Notes under the pieces: generated by a model | Database searches by the model: none | What the model was told of the DNA's origin: nothing | The model's input: only the letters and a program-made list of their open reading frames with translations | Assembly: GCF_018873765.1 (NCBI RefSeq) | Contig: NC_057922.1 | Location: 64,070,755 to 64,134,754, forward strand | Origin: Telopea speciosissima | Lineage: Eukaryota > Streptophyta > Magnoliopsida > Proteales > Proteaceae | DNA: 64,000 nucleotides | Direction of reading: 5' to 3' | Shown: positions 49,901 through 60,330 of the stretch, in pieces | Layout of the letters: each line of letters starts with the position of its first letter | How positions within the stretch are numbered: the stretch's first letter is position 1 | Made by a program: the position numbers and the translations under genes

Positions 49901-52900
49901 CATTCGGTTGTCCATATTTAAAACCATGATGGCAACGGTTATTTGATTTTAATTTTTATTCTTTGTAAAAAGAATATTTATTCATTGCAGCGTGGCAAAC
50001 ACGTAGTTGATGGAATACATGATTCTTTCAACCATGGAGTGGAATTAGGCCAAACTGTCGCACACGTCAACGACAATGCCTTCTTTGCCAGTGAGTCAAC
50101 AAGCTTGTTAATCTCCCTAGGAACATATTGGAACTTACGTGAGTGAAAATAGCCAGATAAATGCAAAATATCTTCTACTACCATTTGTGTAGATAGAGGA
50201 GGATTAGTTCTCGCATCAGCTAAATAGGAGTAAAGCTCCTTGCAGTCCATTTCCACGATGATCCTATCCATTCAATCAAATAGCGCTCCAATAACCCGCT
50301 AAGTACAGCCATAGTGTTCCCCGTGAGAACAGAGTTGAAGACTGTTGGTTCAGATTTCGCAAGCCGAATGTGGCCAAGATGATCTCTTATCAAGAACCCT
50401 AATCCCCCTTTTACATGATTATCTTTCCATGATGCATCATTATTTAGCTTGAAGTAATGAATAGGTGGTGGTACCCAAATCGGTTGATCCACCTGATTTC
50501 TGTGGATACTAATTTGTGTGGAATTGCTTTGTGTTGGAGAAAGAACCTGGCAAATTTCTTGATGAGCACGACAGGCTGGACTGATTACTTCATTTAGAGT
50601 CCACACTCTAGTCCCAACTACCAAGTCATTCCTTGCCTGCCGTAAGTACCAAGCAATGAAACCACATAGACTCCAACTCTCCCGATTGACATGCTTGCCC
50701 TCTTGTTCCATCCAGCACCACTCCTGAATCCATGAGTCAATTGTGATATCTCCTGGTGTCTTCACTGGACAAGATAAAGGGCCGAACCAAACCGCTTGGG
50801 CAAAAGGGGCAGCTCAACAAAATATGAGCAAGACTTTCCTTCGGTTCACCATAGCATCAATCGGAACTTATCATTGAGATAATCCTTCACTTATAGCTAC
50901 CCCATTTGTGCATTCTCTCCGAAGGAGATTCCTAATCTTTGGAAGTGTCTGACACCCCTAAATCTTCTTCCACACTATAGGCGGTGTGTTGCTGCAAGAA
51001 CTCCTAGATGACGATGGTCGTGTTGCCTCTTCCATCTTCTGTAAATTACACTGGTGATGGTAGGCAAATTTAACTAAGAACCCCCCGTCTTTTGAAGCTC
51101 CCCACACCATAGTGTCTCCCTGTGGAAAAAGCGCTAGAGGTATCTGAAAGATTGTCGTAGCCTCTGTAGGATGAATAGATTTTCAATAATATCTTCCTTT
51201 TAAGTCATGTTCTGTTGATCTATCAGTTTTGAAACCCAATTGAAGGAGCTGTGAGGAGGTATGGATAATTGAACTCTAAAACCTAGGAAAGTCAGAATCT
51301 AGTTATCCTCCTAGATATGAACCCGATTGCCTATTCCTATTTTCCATAGGAGTTCTGCCGGTAGGGTCAACCTACCCTCTAACATACTTCTCCACGCCCA
51401 TGATGGTTAGTTACTCTTCCTTGCATTTAAAATATCACTACATGGGAAGTATGGTGATTTCATAAAAAGTGCACAATTTGAATCAGGTTCATGGAATAAC
51501 CTCCATGCCACTTTGGCGAGTAGAGCCTGATTATATAGTTGTGGGTCCCAAAAGCCAAGCCCACCAGTATCTTTCAAGTTGCACATTTTCTTTCATGAAA
51601 TCCAATAGATCTTATTTGGTTGATCCTTGATCCCCCAAAATAATTTTGCAGCGTCCTCTCACATACGTTTATGCTGAGAGGCTGGCAATTTAAAATGTGA
51701 TGATGAAAACTTTGACATGGATAGTGCCACCGACTTGAGCAAAATCTCCTTATCTACCTGGGAGAGTAACTGTTGTTTCCAACCTTGTGTACGGGTGCTT
51801 ATTCGGTCACTTATCTCATGAAACAGATCAGATTTGCTAACGCCAAATTCAATTGGAAGACCAGGATACTTCCTTGGGCCATCAATGTATGAGACTTTAA
51901 GCACTCTAGAAAACCACATCTTAAATTGAGTCGGTATGTTAGGATTGAAAGAATGTGTAGACTTCTTTAGGTTAAATGCTTGACCTGCCAACAATACACT
52001 TCAAGACATTCTTTCAGATAGGAAATTTCGGAGAGGCTGACCTTGGAAAAAAGTAGGTAGTCATCCGTAAAAAGGTGTGTAATTGCCTTGGACTGATTCC
52101 TCACCTTTATGCCATGGAGGAGATTTTCTCTTTCTGCTTGAGCCAATATACTGTTAAGCCCTTGTGAGCAAATAAGAAATAAAGCAGGGAATAATGGGTC
52201 TCCTTGGCAGATACCTTTGGTCGGTATGAGCGATCTTTCTGCACCATTCACTAAGAACGTATAACAAACGGAATGGATGTAGGCCATGAAGAGATTGGCA
52301 ATTTGCCTGTTAAAACCCAACCAACCACAACAAGATTCTTACTAGGAAGCTCCTTTTAACATGATCATATGCCCGCTGCATATCCAGCTTTAAGGGCAAT
52401 AACCGATTTTACTTGTTCTTCTTTTTGATATATAATGAAAGGCCTCATGGGCAGTGAATTTGTTATTAGAGATAATCCTGTCCGAAAGAAAACTAATTGT
52501 GTCGAAGATATAATATGAGCTAGTACATCTTTTAACCATGCGGCAATAATCTTTGTGATGATCATGACAGCAACCCCTACATAAGCTTATTGGTCGAAAT
52601 TGGTCCACTGTTTCTGATTTGCCAGTTTTTGGAATGAGACGTGTGAAGGTCTCGTTGCAGTAAGTCGGTAGATGTCCTATTGCAAAGAAGTCAATTACGA
52701 AGGCATATAAATTCTCCATGAATAATACCCCCAAATGTTTTGATAAAAGAATATGGGAAACCAATCTCGCTCTGGGGATTTCAAGGGACTCATGGCACAG
52801 AGAGTCGCTTTAATTTTCTCCTAGGACGGTAACTAACAAAGATTTCTATTGTCCTCCTTCGACAAACTTGGCTAAACTGATTGAAGAACCGTATGGATAG

Positions 52901-53842
52901 CCTCTTCCTCCATCCTTTTTTATTGAAACAATGTTTTTAGTGACTCAAAATTTAAGAGTCGACCTCTTGCAGTGTCTTCAAGAACCCGAAGGGAGCTTCA
53001 CTTTGAAAATTTTATTTGATGACACATTTTGATCACCACATTGCAACCGGATTTTTCTCGTTTTTTAATGCTAAAACTCCGTCCAAGCTAGAATCTCCTC
53101 AAGTTCCTTGGATACTTCCTGCTCAAGAAACCGAGAACCCATTGAAGCCGGCAAACCTTGAAGACACAACAGCTCTTCCTTCAAGGCTTGGATTCTTGTC
53201 TAAGATATGTTCACATTCCATCTTTGACGGATGGTGTCTCTTGCAAGTTTGAAATTTTTTAGAAAGAACACAAGGAGGGGTGTTAACTGAGTAGAACTCC
53301 AAGCTAAAGTTACAGTACAACTGCAATCATGATGTCTAAGCCACATTGCTTGAAAATTTGCTTTTCTCTTTTGTCTGCAATAAAGGGCGTATGGTCACAA
53401 CCAATAGCTGGATTTCTTCAAATTTAGCCCTCCACCCTCAATTTGCAAAAGCTCTGTACAATTTAATTCTAATGATTGCTGCCCTCATTCCCTTATTACT
53501 GCAAGTAAACATTGGGAAATGAGAATCCAATTCCATCAATTGACAATTATGTATCATAGTGGAAATAAAGAATGTCCCTAAAACACCTTCGATTTCTTTC
53601 AATTTTTTCGTGCCAAGATAAAAAAAGGAGTTAAAATCTGACATAAACTTTAACAACATTGAAAAAGGGTAATTCCTACTCTAGAATTTGCTATTATAGA
53701 TTTTAACTTTTGATTGATGATTATATCATAATTTTTTATGTTACAGGAACCGGAAGATGTGGGCCCCACTAGGGTAGTGGGTTTCTTCCTCTTGGGCTGG
53801 TTGGTATTATCCTTCGCATTATCCATTGCTCTTAATAGATGA
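40939..53842 (+). CDS. NdhU, chloroplast NAD(P)H dehydrogenase-like subunit U
   Basis: Five in-phase exons: 40939-41239, 41341-41402, 42055-42144, 42272-42412, 53747-53842. The 690 bases give 229 residues. Residues 1 to about 60 form a Ser/Arg-rich plastid transit peptide. Then comes an acidic Thr/Glu stretch, SPPSLISALNVEKALRGI, a J-like domain (DHYGRLGLQRGCPYEEVTVA, LLKESYSILSSEQERRLYDW) without the HPD triad of true J-proteins, WPFEVDI, and EPEDVGPTR followed by a C-terminal membrane helix (GFFLLGWLVLSFALS) ending NR. This is the order of Arabidopsis NdhU (AT5G21430), which sits in the ferredoxin-binding subcomplex of the thylakoid NDH complex used in cyclic electron flow. The membrane-anchor exon lies 11.3 kb from the others. 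The true ATG is at 40939; the in-frame GTG six bases earlier is not a plant start. Confidence 0.94.
43746..45497. mobile_element. Mutator-like element B (1752 bases)
   Basis: Perfect 9-base target duplication TAAAAAATA at 43737-43745 and 45498-45506. Termini start GAGAAAATTACT on both strands, close to the GAGATAATTGCC start of maize Mu. Inverted similarity extends far inward (CTCCCCTGACCTTTCTGACA against CTCCCTGGCATTTCTGACA, then TTCTTCTTCTTCCTCCTCC in both arms near 43917 and 45270). The Pro/Ser-rich frames in the arms are compositional. No transposase, so non-autonomous. Confidence 0.9.
45552..45872. mobile_element. MITE beside element B
   Basis: GATGCTATGATCGTAACCAG with TTTGTATCGGCATACG at the left and, on the complement of the right end, CGATGCTATGGCTGTGACAA with TTTGTATCAGCATATCG form a long imperfect inverted pair around 320 bases. 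The centre has repeated GGCGATTTGG and ATATGGCG words. Boundaries are approximate. Confidence 0.55.
47293..47337. repeat. Perfect 13-base hairpin in element C
   Basis: GGCATGAATTCTC (47293-47305) and GAGAATTCATGCC (47325-47337) with a 19-base loop, near the symmetric centre of element C. It may be where its two arms meet. Confidence 0.8.
47413..47782. mobile_element. 370-base hAT-type MITE nested in element C
   Basis: CAAGGTTTAAAGTATCG at the left; the complement of the right end is CAAGGTTTAAACTATCC. Flanks TTTGCAGC (47405-47412) and CTTGCAGC (47783-47790) form an 8-base target duplication with one change. AT-rich interior with ATACGTATC words. No coding capacity. Confidence 0.82.
48121..48180. 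repeat. CT / TA / TATG microsatellite
   Basis: Consecutive runs of CT, TA and GTAT units just right of element C. Confidence 0.9.
48425..49890. mobile_element. Mutator-like TIR element D (approximate right end)
   Basis: GGGAAAATTAGTCACTTCCC with CTATACTTGTCC at the left; the complement of the right end has TCACTCCTCTATACTTGCCC, then AATTACTGAAATTCCCTTGCC against AATTATTCAAACTGTCC. Length and arm design match elements A, B and F. A possible diverged 9-base duplication (CATTTTTAT at 48416, CATTTATCC at 49891) supports the ends weakly. Contains a small TATCGG-rich MITE at about 49519-49697. Confidence 0.62.
49519..49697. mobile_element. Small TATCGG-rich MITE within element D
   Basis: Begins GCACGGTTTTAGGTATCAG and ends CATACCGATACCATG, with internal ATCGGTTTATC and CCCGATATAGCC words. 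It shares its terminus with the element at 43682. The boundaries are uncertain. Confidence 0.45.
49950..53000 (-). pseudogene. LINE retrotransposon remnant with RNase H, minus strand
   Basis: Reading leftward from about 52990: start of reverse transcriptase (CAMSPLKSPERDWFPI, LPTYCNETFTRLIPKTGKSE, DQFRPISLC), then AHEAFHYI and LVGFNRQIANLFMAYIHSVC, QGDPLFPALFLICSQGLN, and catalytic FTDD at about 52060 where FADD is usual. Next comes the RT tail (PRKYPGLPIEFG, 51990-51659), a zinc-binding region around 50900, and an RNase H-like domain at 50765-49985 (YFKLNNDASWKDNHVKGGLG, EMDCKELYSYL, YVPREINKLVDSLAKKA). Frame breaks and the missing endonuclease part make it a 5'-truncated dead copy. RNase H after RT is typical of a class of plant L1-like LINEs. 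Confidence 0.85.
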
Positions 53843-53975
53843 GTAGTCTTTGTTTAATGAATTTAATTAGATGGAAGCATTTATTTGTTACAATTATAAA
53901 ATAATACTTAACTTTGAGCCCATTTATTTGCCAATTTGTCCTGTTTGAAACGAAGTTAAAATTGTTCTCACTTGA

Positions 53976-54122
53976 GACCGGATCATGTCCTTATAAAGAC
54001 CGTTCAAGGTCCTTCAGGGCCACTCACATGGAATCTACTCATCCTGAGGGTCTCACAGTGGATTCCATGTGACTGGCCCTGAGAGGCCTTGGATGGTAGT
54101 TGTACAAGGATATGATCCACTC
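53976..54122. mobile_element. Foldback MITE just after NdhU
   Basis: AGGGCCACTCACATGGAATC (54016-54035) is, with one mismatch, the reverse complement of GATTCCATGTGACTGGCCCT (54061-54080). Pairing continues outward with GGATCATGTCCTT against the complement of AAGGATATGATCC. The element can fold almost end to end. It starts 134 bases after the NdhU stop codon, so it may fall in the 3' UTR. Confidence 0.75.
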
Positions 54123-54158
54123 ATGAGCCCCAACAGTTGTCAACCCATGTTTTTTTTT

Positions 54159-54702
54159 GGGAAATTTATTCATATTAGTCTTGTACTATTGCCTAATTGC
54201 TTAATACACCAACCTTTTCAAACAATTACTTATCACCCCCTGAAACCTGACGGTGTTAGTCTGTTGTTAGTGGTTGAATTGAAAGTTCATTTTACCCCTA
54301 TGAGTTATTCAACTAAAACTTATGAAATTAAAACTACCAACTCCAAAAGAGCTAGAATTTCTGCTCATGGACAACCTATTGGCAATAGGGCCACCACTGC
54401 CTGACCCACAAATCCTCAATGGCGACAATGATGAACCCAGATTGAGTTCCTCCCTTGCTCTCTTTCCACCCATTCATTTCCATCACAGAGAAGACACCAA
54501 CGGTAAAAGGGGCATGGTGGTGGACATTTTTTATTTTTCGAACCCCTGATGTCAAGTATGATGTCATCACTAAACGATGACTGATTAATGGATAGGGGCT
54601 AGTTGTAAGAAATATTAAAATGCAAAAGGTGTTCAAGTAATTGTTTGAAAAGTTAAGGTAATCATTCAATGGAGTCATAGTACATGATGTGTACAAGTAC
54701 TC
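54159..54702. mobile_element. Small Mutator-like element E (544 bases)
   Basis: GGGAAATTTATTCATATTAG at the left; the complement of the right end starts GAGTACTTGTACACATCATG. Both arms contain TTTTCAAACAATTACTT (about 54214 and complement of about 54640). Runs of at least eight T at both flanks allow a 9-base target duplication of T. The right arm (GGTGTTCAAGTAATTG, TTGAAAAGTTAAG) closely matches that of element A (4341-4370). Confidence 0.7.
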
Positions 54703-55400
54703 TTTTTTTTTTCCAAAATGAGAGAATAAGAGAACACCACATTATTGCTCCACACATCGGTGTAAACCATACATGAGTTTGATCGCCGGTGTGTGTAAAC
54801 AACAGTACATGCTATTGCCAATCCTGCTCAAGATATCCACATCACACTCAAGAGTGGAGACCCTAAATACATCCATTAAACAAACTTTGGTCAAACATTT
54901 CCAGACAAAGTACAGCTCCCTCGTGCAGCAAGATTTACAAGACTTTTGAATAAAAATTTTAAAAAATGTAGAGATTTATGGATATCTTTTCTTTTTCTTC
55001 CCGACTCTAATATCTAGGGTTCCAATCGCCAATGGATGATTTTCACCAAAAAAATAAAAGCAATGGATTATTGCAACCACTTTCAATCAAATGTGAATTG
55101 AATCTATGGAGGCTGATTCTCTAGCCAATTCCGGGTTTTCAACAACCACCAACCCCTCAAGAACAACAAAAGTCTTTAAAGAAATTGGAAATAAATCCCC
55201 AAAGTTTCAACCCAAGGTCAGACAACACATTCAAGTGGGAGAAACTTGGATGCCCTACTACTGTCAAATGCTGGAGAATGTGTATCCAAAAAAAATATAT
55301 GGAGGGGGGGCGGGGGGGGGGGGGGGGTGCAACTGTAGGGGAGTTCTTGTTTCCATCAATTTGGAAGAGAACTCCCCTCTAAAGAACATATAACAAAGGG
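54703..55400. other. Non-coding stretch with poly-G run
   Basis: No gene recognised. Contains an inverted CACACATCGG / CCGGTGTGTG pair near 54750-54800 and a near-pure G run at 55303-55327 that creates spurious Gly-rich frames. A plus-strand frame from 55106 (MEADSLANSGFSTTTNPSRT) matches no family I know. Confidence 0.45.
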
Positions 55401-55401
55401 A

Positions 55402-55486
55402 TAATGTGGGGTGTGTGATAGATTGGATTGGAGACTGAGTATGAATGTGGGGTGTGTGTGATAGATTGGATTGGAGACTGAGTATG
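55402..55486. repeat. 43-base tandem duplication
   Basis: AATGTGGGGTGTGTG(TG)ATAGATTGG...GAGTATG occurs at 55402-55443 and 55444-55486, differing only by one TG dinucleotide. Confidence 0.85.
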
Positions 55487-55579
55487 GGTAAGTTTAGGTG
55501 TATGGAGTGAGTTGTGTGTGTATATGTGTGGGACAACAAAGGGAAAAGAAGGGGTATTCAGGTAAGGGGGAGGGATTGT

Positions 55580-55690
55580 GCCTACCTTCTTCCTCTCCTC
55601 ATTTCTCTCCTTTCTTGCTTTCTTTCCATCTCTTTTTCCTTCTCTCTTCTCTTTCTTTCTTCCTTCCTTCCTTCCTTCCCTTCTCCTTTC
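55580..55690. repeat. CT-rich / TTCC microsatellite tract
   Basis: Dense TTCTCTC, CTTTCTTTC and CCTTCCTTCC units on the plus strand. Its mirror frames (Lys/Glu/Arg-rich) are not genes. Confidence 0.85.
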
Positions 55691-56140
55691 CTCACTTGTC
55701 TAAGGAAGGAGAGAGGATGAGGAGTTTGGTGGTAGGGAGGGAAAGCTTCCAAACTAAAGGGGAGATCCACTAAAGAGATAGATCAACTGAAGAAGGGGGA
55801 GCAACTCAAGAAAGGGGTTTTGGGGAGTATATTTGGCCAAGGGAAGAAGAAGAGCTTTTGGGTATTTATAAGCAAAGGGTCAAGGAAGGAGGTAGGATGG
55901 GAAAGGGTGGGAAAATGCAATGGTGTTTGGGTATTTTAGGATAAAGGAGAGAGGTGTTTTCGATATAGAAAGAGGGAGGGTTAGGTGGCAATTTGGGGTT
56001 GGTTAGGTTAGGGTGGGGGGTTTCTACTGGTTAGGAATTAAAGTAAGGGAGTGGGTTCCCAAGGTGAGGATGAGAGGGCTAAAAGCAAGGGAATATGGGA
56101 GTAGGGGCGTAACATGGGGGTTATGTGGCATGATAGGATG

Positions 56141-56172
56141 TGTGTGTGTGTGTGTGTTGGGGGGGGGGGGAG
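56141..56172. repeat. TG microsatellite and poly-G run
   Basis: A (TG) repeat followed directly by about 12 G. Confidence 0.9.
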
Positions 56173-56427
56173 GGTATCATGGTGAGTGTGCATGGGATAT
56201 GGATGCATAGGGTGTGTGGCATTCATGGCCACAAGGGTGGTGTGCATAGGGTCTGGGGGTGTATAAGCCCGTGACTGTACAGGTCGTGGGAGCACGGCTA
56301 CAATAGGCATGCAGGTGTGGCTGCGAGGGGCTGTTGCCTAATGTGCGGGGAGGTATCATGGTATCATGGTGAGTGCACATGGGCTGCTGCCCTCAATGTG
56401 CGCGAGGGTGCGCATGGATCACGAGCG

Positions 56428-56890
56428 CATAAAGGTTGCAGGCCATGGCCGCATCAAGATTGTGGGCACTCCTGCAAGGGGTGTGCAGGCTTGCCTGCAA
56501 GCTTGTTGCAAGAATGGCCGCATTGTTACGGACCTATTCAATTAGGTGTCCGTGCGACACTAACAAGCACGAGATGCTATTGAGTGAAGGAAGGCAAAGA
56601 CACATTACTGGAGCGCCCGCATGGAAGCAAGACAATGACACCCAAATGGAATGTGCAGTACCACATAAAGGTTACAGGCCATGGCCACATCAAGATTGCG
56701 GGCGCTCCTACAAAGGGTGTGCAGGCTTGGTCGCAAGCTTGTTGCAAGAATGGCCACATTGTCACGAACCTACTCAATTAGGTGTACGTGCAGCACTCAC
56801 TAGCACGCGGTGCTATTGAGTGAAGGAAGACAGAGACACATTATAGGAGCGCCTGCATGGAAGCAAGGCAAAGACACACAAATGGAAGGA
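56428..56890. repeat. Two-copy tandem repeat, period about 235 bases
   Basis: Copy 1 (about 56428-56660) and copy 2 (about 56663-56890) share CATAAAGGTT(G/A)CAGGCC, GTGTGCAGGCTTG, AAGCTTGTTGCAAGAATGGC, CAATTAGGTGT and GCTATTGAGTGAAGGAAG. GC-rich. It lies leftward of a minus-strand Gypsy polypurine tract, so probably within that element's 3' LTR. Confidence 0.8.
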
Positions 56891-57187
56891 AGTCAAAACA
56901 CTTTCATTAATTGAAGCAAATCATTACAACCTAACAATCTAAAGGGGATCACCAGGCGAAATGTGTAGCAAGCAGGTCAATGGGCCTCAAGCCACTAGCA
57001 TAAGGGCAAGCAACCAAATGCTACACTCCTTGACAACTTGAAGGAGACATGACCCCTTGAAAAATCATACTCACAAAAATTTAATTACAAAAATGTCATT
57101 AGGCACCACCCCCATGCCATGATCCCAAGCTCCACCTATGCCACAACCGTAGGCCATGCGAACAGCACTGGACGAAACGGCTGTGAC

Positions 57188-58100
57188 ATTCTCCCCCATT
57201 TGTAATGTTGACACCCTCGTCAACTCCTCTTGAAGGCACTCTTCGATCTTGTCAAGGAAGGCTAATAAGGATGTTGTTGGTTCTCACCTTGCTTCGTACT
57301 TTGCCAAACCATTCCACTTGACTAGGTATTTCATCAATGAAGGCTTGTTGGGTAGAGCATGCATGCTACAATGTAGTCGACATCTCTTGTTGCATATTTA
57401 GAGAATCTGTCTACCACCACTAGCACTGACCCATACTTCCCTAATTTTGGCAAGGAACAAATGAAGTCAAGAAAGACACTTTCCCATGGTCTTTGTGGTA
57501 TTGGCAATGGTTTCAAAAGACCCAAGGATTCGTTCCTCTCAACACTGTCTTGTTGGCATACTAAGAAAGGCTTAACATAATCCATCACATCATCTCTCAT
57601 AAGGGGCCAATAGTAGGCTCCCTCTAACAAAGCAAATGTATGGTGCCAACCAGGATATCCTACCCATGGGGTGTCATGGCGTTTCTTAATCAACTCCTTT
57701 CTTAAGCTCCCTAATCAAGGGATATAAAGGAGGCTGCCTTTGGTGTAGAGAAGTCTGTCTCCTTCTCAAAACCGTTTGGTTCCTCCCGCTTTTATCAGAG
57801 ACCAAAGGATTTGAGCTTGAAGGTCAGTTTGTAGTCCTTCCTTGATCTTCTCCAATAAGTTGGTACCTACATGGCTCGTGTACCTCCTTGTCTCTTGTTG
57901 TAGTATTGCAAGTTCAGCCAATTGCGAGCATCAGCAACATTGTTCACTCGACCAGGTTTGTATTCAAGGGTCATGTCAAATTCTGATAGGAAATCTTGCC
58001 AACAAGCTTGTTTGTGAGTGAACTTCTATTGGATGATGAAGTGAGACATTGCAACTTGCTTGGCGGCAATGGTCAACACCGGATTCAAATTGGGCAAAGT
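57188..58100 (-). pseudogene. Gypsy pol remnant (RNase H end and integrase)
   Basis: Reading leftward: FTHKQACWQDFLSEFDMTLE and YKPGRVNNVADARNWL near 58025-57910, the end of Gypsy RNase H. Integrase follows at 57693-57334 with the HHCC zinc-binding region (HHTFALLEGAYYWPLMRDDV, CQQDSVERN) and core start (WESVFLDFICSLP, VLVVVDRFSKYA). The frames are broken, and the integrase ends early. On the minus strand, AATGGGGGAGAA (57200-57189) is the polypurine tract and TGTCACAG at 57188 would start the 3' LTR extending leftward; its far end was not found. The element is truncated upstream near 58100 beside element F. Confidence 0.82.
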
Positions 58101-58140
58101 TCATTAAATCGATCTATTTCTCTAATATTCATTTCTTAAA

Positions 58141-59745
58141 GAGTAAATATCATCCACCTTCCCTCCCTAAGTATCCATAATATCAAACCCCTCCCTTAGA
58201 TTTTGAATAATGATAATGCCCTCCCCTACTCTTGAAAGATTCTATCAACTGTATCCTAATCGTTAAAAAATACCATTAAGTGATGCTGTGGCATTTACAA
58301 ATTTTCTAAAACCCCATAATACCCTTAATATAATTTTATTCCAATTTTTCCCTCTTCAACCCCAAAACCCTTTTTGTGTCTTCTTCTCCCCAAAACCCCT
58401 CTGTTTTAGAAATTCTAAGACCAATATACCCTTAATAGGGTAAAGTGACATTAATGTCCTCCGCTCCTTCTTCCCTTACACTTGTGCTCAACTGCCCATC
58501 CACAACCTACGACCACAGCACCTGTGCTCGTGCACCTCAACCTATCCATACTCACACTCTACTCCCGCCTGAAACCTGCGACCCCAAAACTTCTTGTTCG
58601 CTCCAGCCTCACACTTGTAATCATCTAAAACCAGCGACCCAAGCACTTGCTTGATCCATCCGTGTTCACACCTAAAACATCGTGAGGCCCCAGCACTTGT
58701 GCGTGACCTCACCATCTGCAACCCGCAAGCTCCATCCACCTGTGCAAGCCCCAACACCCACCGTGAGTACCTCCCGCAATCAGAACAAGCAAAACCCATG
58801 GAATAAGAATCATAAGATCACTGTTCTTGGGTATTCTGGTCCAGTCGGAAAATCTACCTTTTGTCTTCCACAGGAAAGTTCACTGTTCTGTTTGACGTAG
58901 CAGAGCCTGGCAAGTTTGTGTCATCATCTCATATTCATGAACAAGATTGGACTCTCTGTTGATTCGGAAAATTCACCTTTTTCTCTTCCATAAGGAAATC
59001 GAGAACCCCCAGGAAATCTCCCGACTGAATGTTTGAACACAACCAAGGAGAAATTGAACAATTCCTTTGTCAATGGGTTTTCTTGCCCATCTCGAAAATT
59101 TTTATGTGGTCTCTGATTTGGGAAATTGGGAATCGCTAGATTTGTTTGGAGCTCTACACATCTGTGCTTGAAATGATGAATTCCTTCTCGAAATTTGTTT
59201 GCTAGAAGAAGAGATGATATTCCCTCATTGAGATGTCACATGTTACACGGTTCAGGGTATGGGTTTTGGGTACAGGTGTCACAAGGAGCAAGTCCATGTG
59301 TTCAGAATAGGGTATTGCTGCAAGCACTTGGCTAAAATATATTATAGTGGGTGCGTTAATGGGTCAAGACAAGGGATTTATCTTCTTCATATCTGTAACA
59401 AGTTACAATGGAGAAACCATAGAACCGAATGAGATGGGAGAGAAAGAGACGCAAAAGGGAAAAGAGAGATATTTGTTGATCGAAGAAGAAGATTGAAGAA
59501 GAAATCACATAATCCATTCATCGTTGCGGGGTTTTTGGGAGGAAGAAGACACAAAAAAGGTTTTGGGGTTTGAAGGGTTAATAGGATTGGAATAAAATTA
59601 CATTAAAAGTACCATGAGATTTTAGAAAATTTGTAATTTCCACATCATCACTTAATAGCGTTAATAGGTAATTTGCATTATTCAAAACCCGTAAGAGGGG
59701 TTTGATATTATGAATCCTTTGAGGGGAGGGAGATGATATTTACTC
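58141..59745. mobile_element. Mutator-like element F (1605 bases)
   Basis: Flanked by TTTCTTAAA (58132-58140) and TTTTTTAAA (59746-59754), a 9-base target duplication with one change. Termini on both strands start GAGTAAATATCATC. Inverted similarity continues for about 150 bases (CATAATATCAAACCCCTC, TTTTGAATAATG, TTACAAATTTTCTAAAA). The interior has two coding-like stretches near 58815 (KITVLGYSGPVGKSTF) and 58872 (GKFTVLFDVAEPGKFV) that could be captured host exons; no transposase. Confidence 0.85.
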
Positions 59746-59766
59746 TTTTTTAAATGCAAAGTTAGG

Positions 59767-60330
59767 GAATCAGCCCTCATATGCATGGCAAAGTATTTTT
59801 GAAGGGTAGACTGCAGGTCTCACATGGCATGTTGGCATGGGTGATCACAACTGGCTACCATCTTCAACAAATTTTAAGCTTCGCCAAGGTAAACCCACCA
59901 ACTGCTCAATCACTTTGGTTTCGGACCTGATCGATCAAGATAATAGAAGATGGAGAGTAGATGTGATTAATGAGTTTCTTCTTTGTGACAAGGAAGCAAT
60001 CTTACAAACTCCATTGAGTCTTTCTCCCATGGAGGATGCCCTAATTTGGGGTGGATCTAACAATGGAATTTACTCTATGAAATATGCATACAATGTACTA
60101 TCTAACCATTTGCAAAAAAACTGTCATCATTGTCAACAAAATTCCCGAGTTGCCAAAATTGAACGTCTACATAAAGCCATCTCCATCTTCTAAGATTGGT
60201 ATAAAGTATAGCGAAGGTTTTTCAGCCTTGGAAACTAAGAGAGAATTGCTCACCAAAAGGGGAAAAAGTTCAAAAAATTTTATACCTATGGCCAAGCATT
60301 TGTTTGTCTAAATATTTTTACCAGTATCCT
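59767..60330 (+). pseudogene. LINE fragment: RT tail and zinc-binding module
   Basis: Plus strand. NWLPSSTNFKLRQGKP, then LVSDLIDQDNRRWRVDVINE, DALIWGGSNNGIYSMKYAYN, the spacer between reverse transcriptase and zinc module in plant LINEs. After a frame break near 60150 the sequence reads FSALETKRELLTKRGKSS and MAKHLFV, matching the LPTK..L..RG and HLF landmarks of the zinc-binding module. Hence this is not a host exon. 5'-truncated and dead. Confidence 0.75.

Larger units (their letters stand above)
42413..53746 (+). other. NdhU intron 4 (11.3 kb), transposon-filled
   Basis: Phase-0 intron between ...RTPPPQ and EPEDVGPTR. It contains, in order: a 25-base-TIR element (43682-46005) nested with Mutator-like element B and a MITE; Mutator-like element C (46569-48117) with a nested hAT MITE; Mutator-like element D (about 48425-49890); and a minus-strand LINE (about 49950-53000). 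About 1.2 kb at the left and 0.7 kb at the right look like original intron. Confidence 0.88.

Noticed and set aside
55498..55773. Frames over the CT-rich tract (Phe/Ser/Leu on plus, Lys/Glu/Arg on minus)
   Set aside because: Microsatellite translation.
60084..60311. Plus-strand frame with FSALETKRELLTKRGKSS, at first taken for a host last exon
   Set aside because: It matches landmarks of the LINE zinc-binding module and directly follows a LINE RT tail in another frame, so it is part of a dead LINE.
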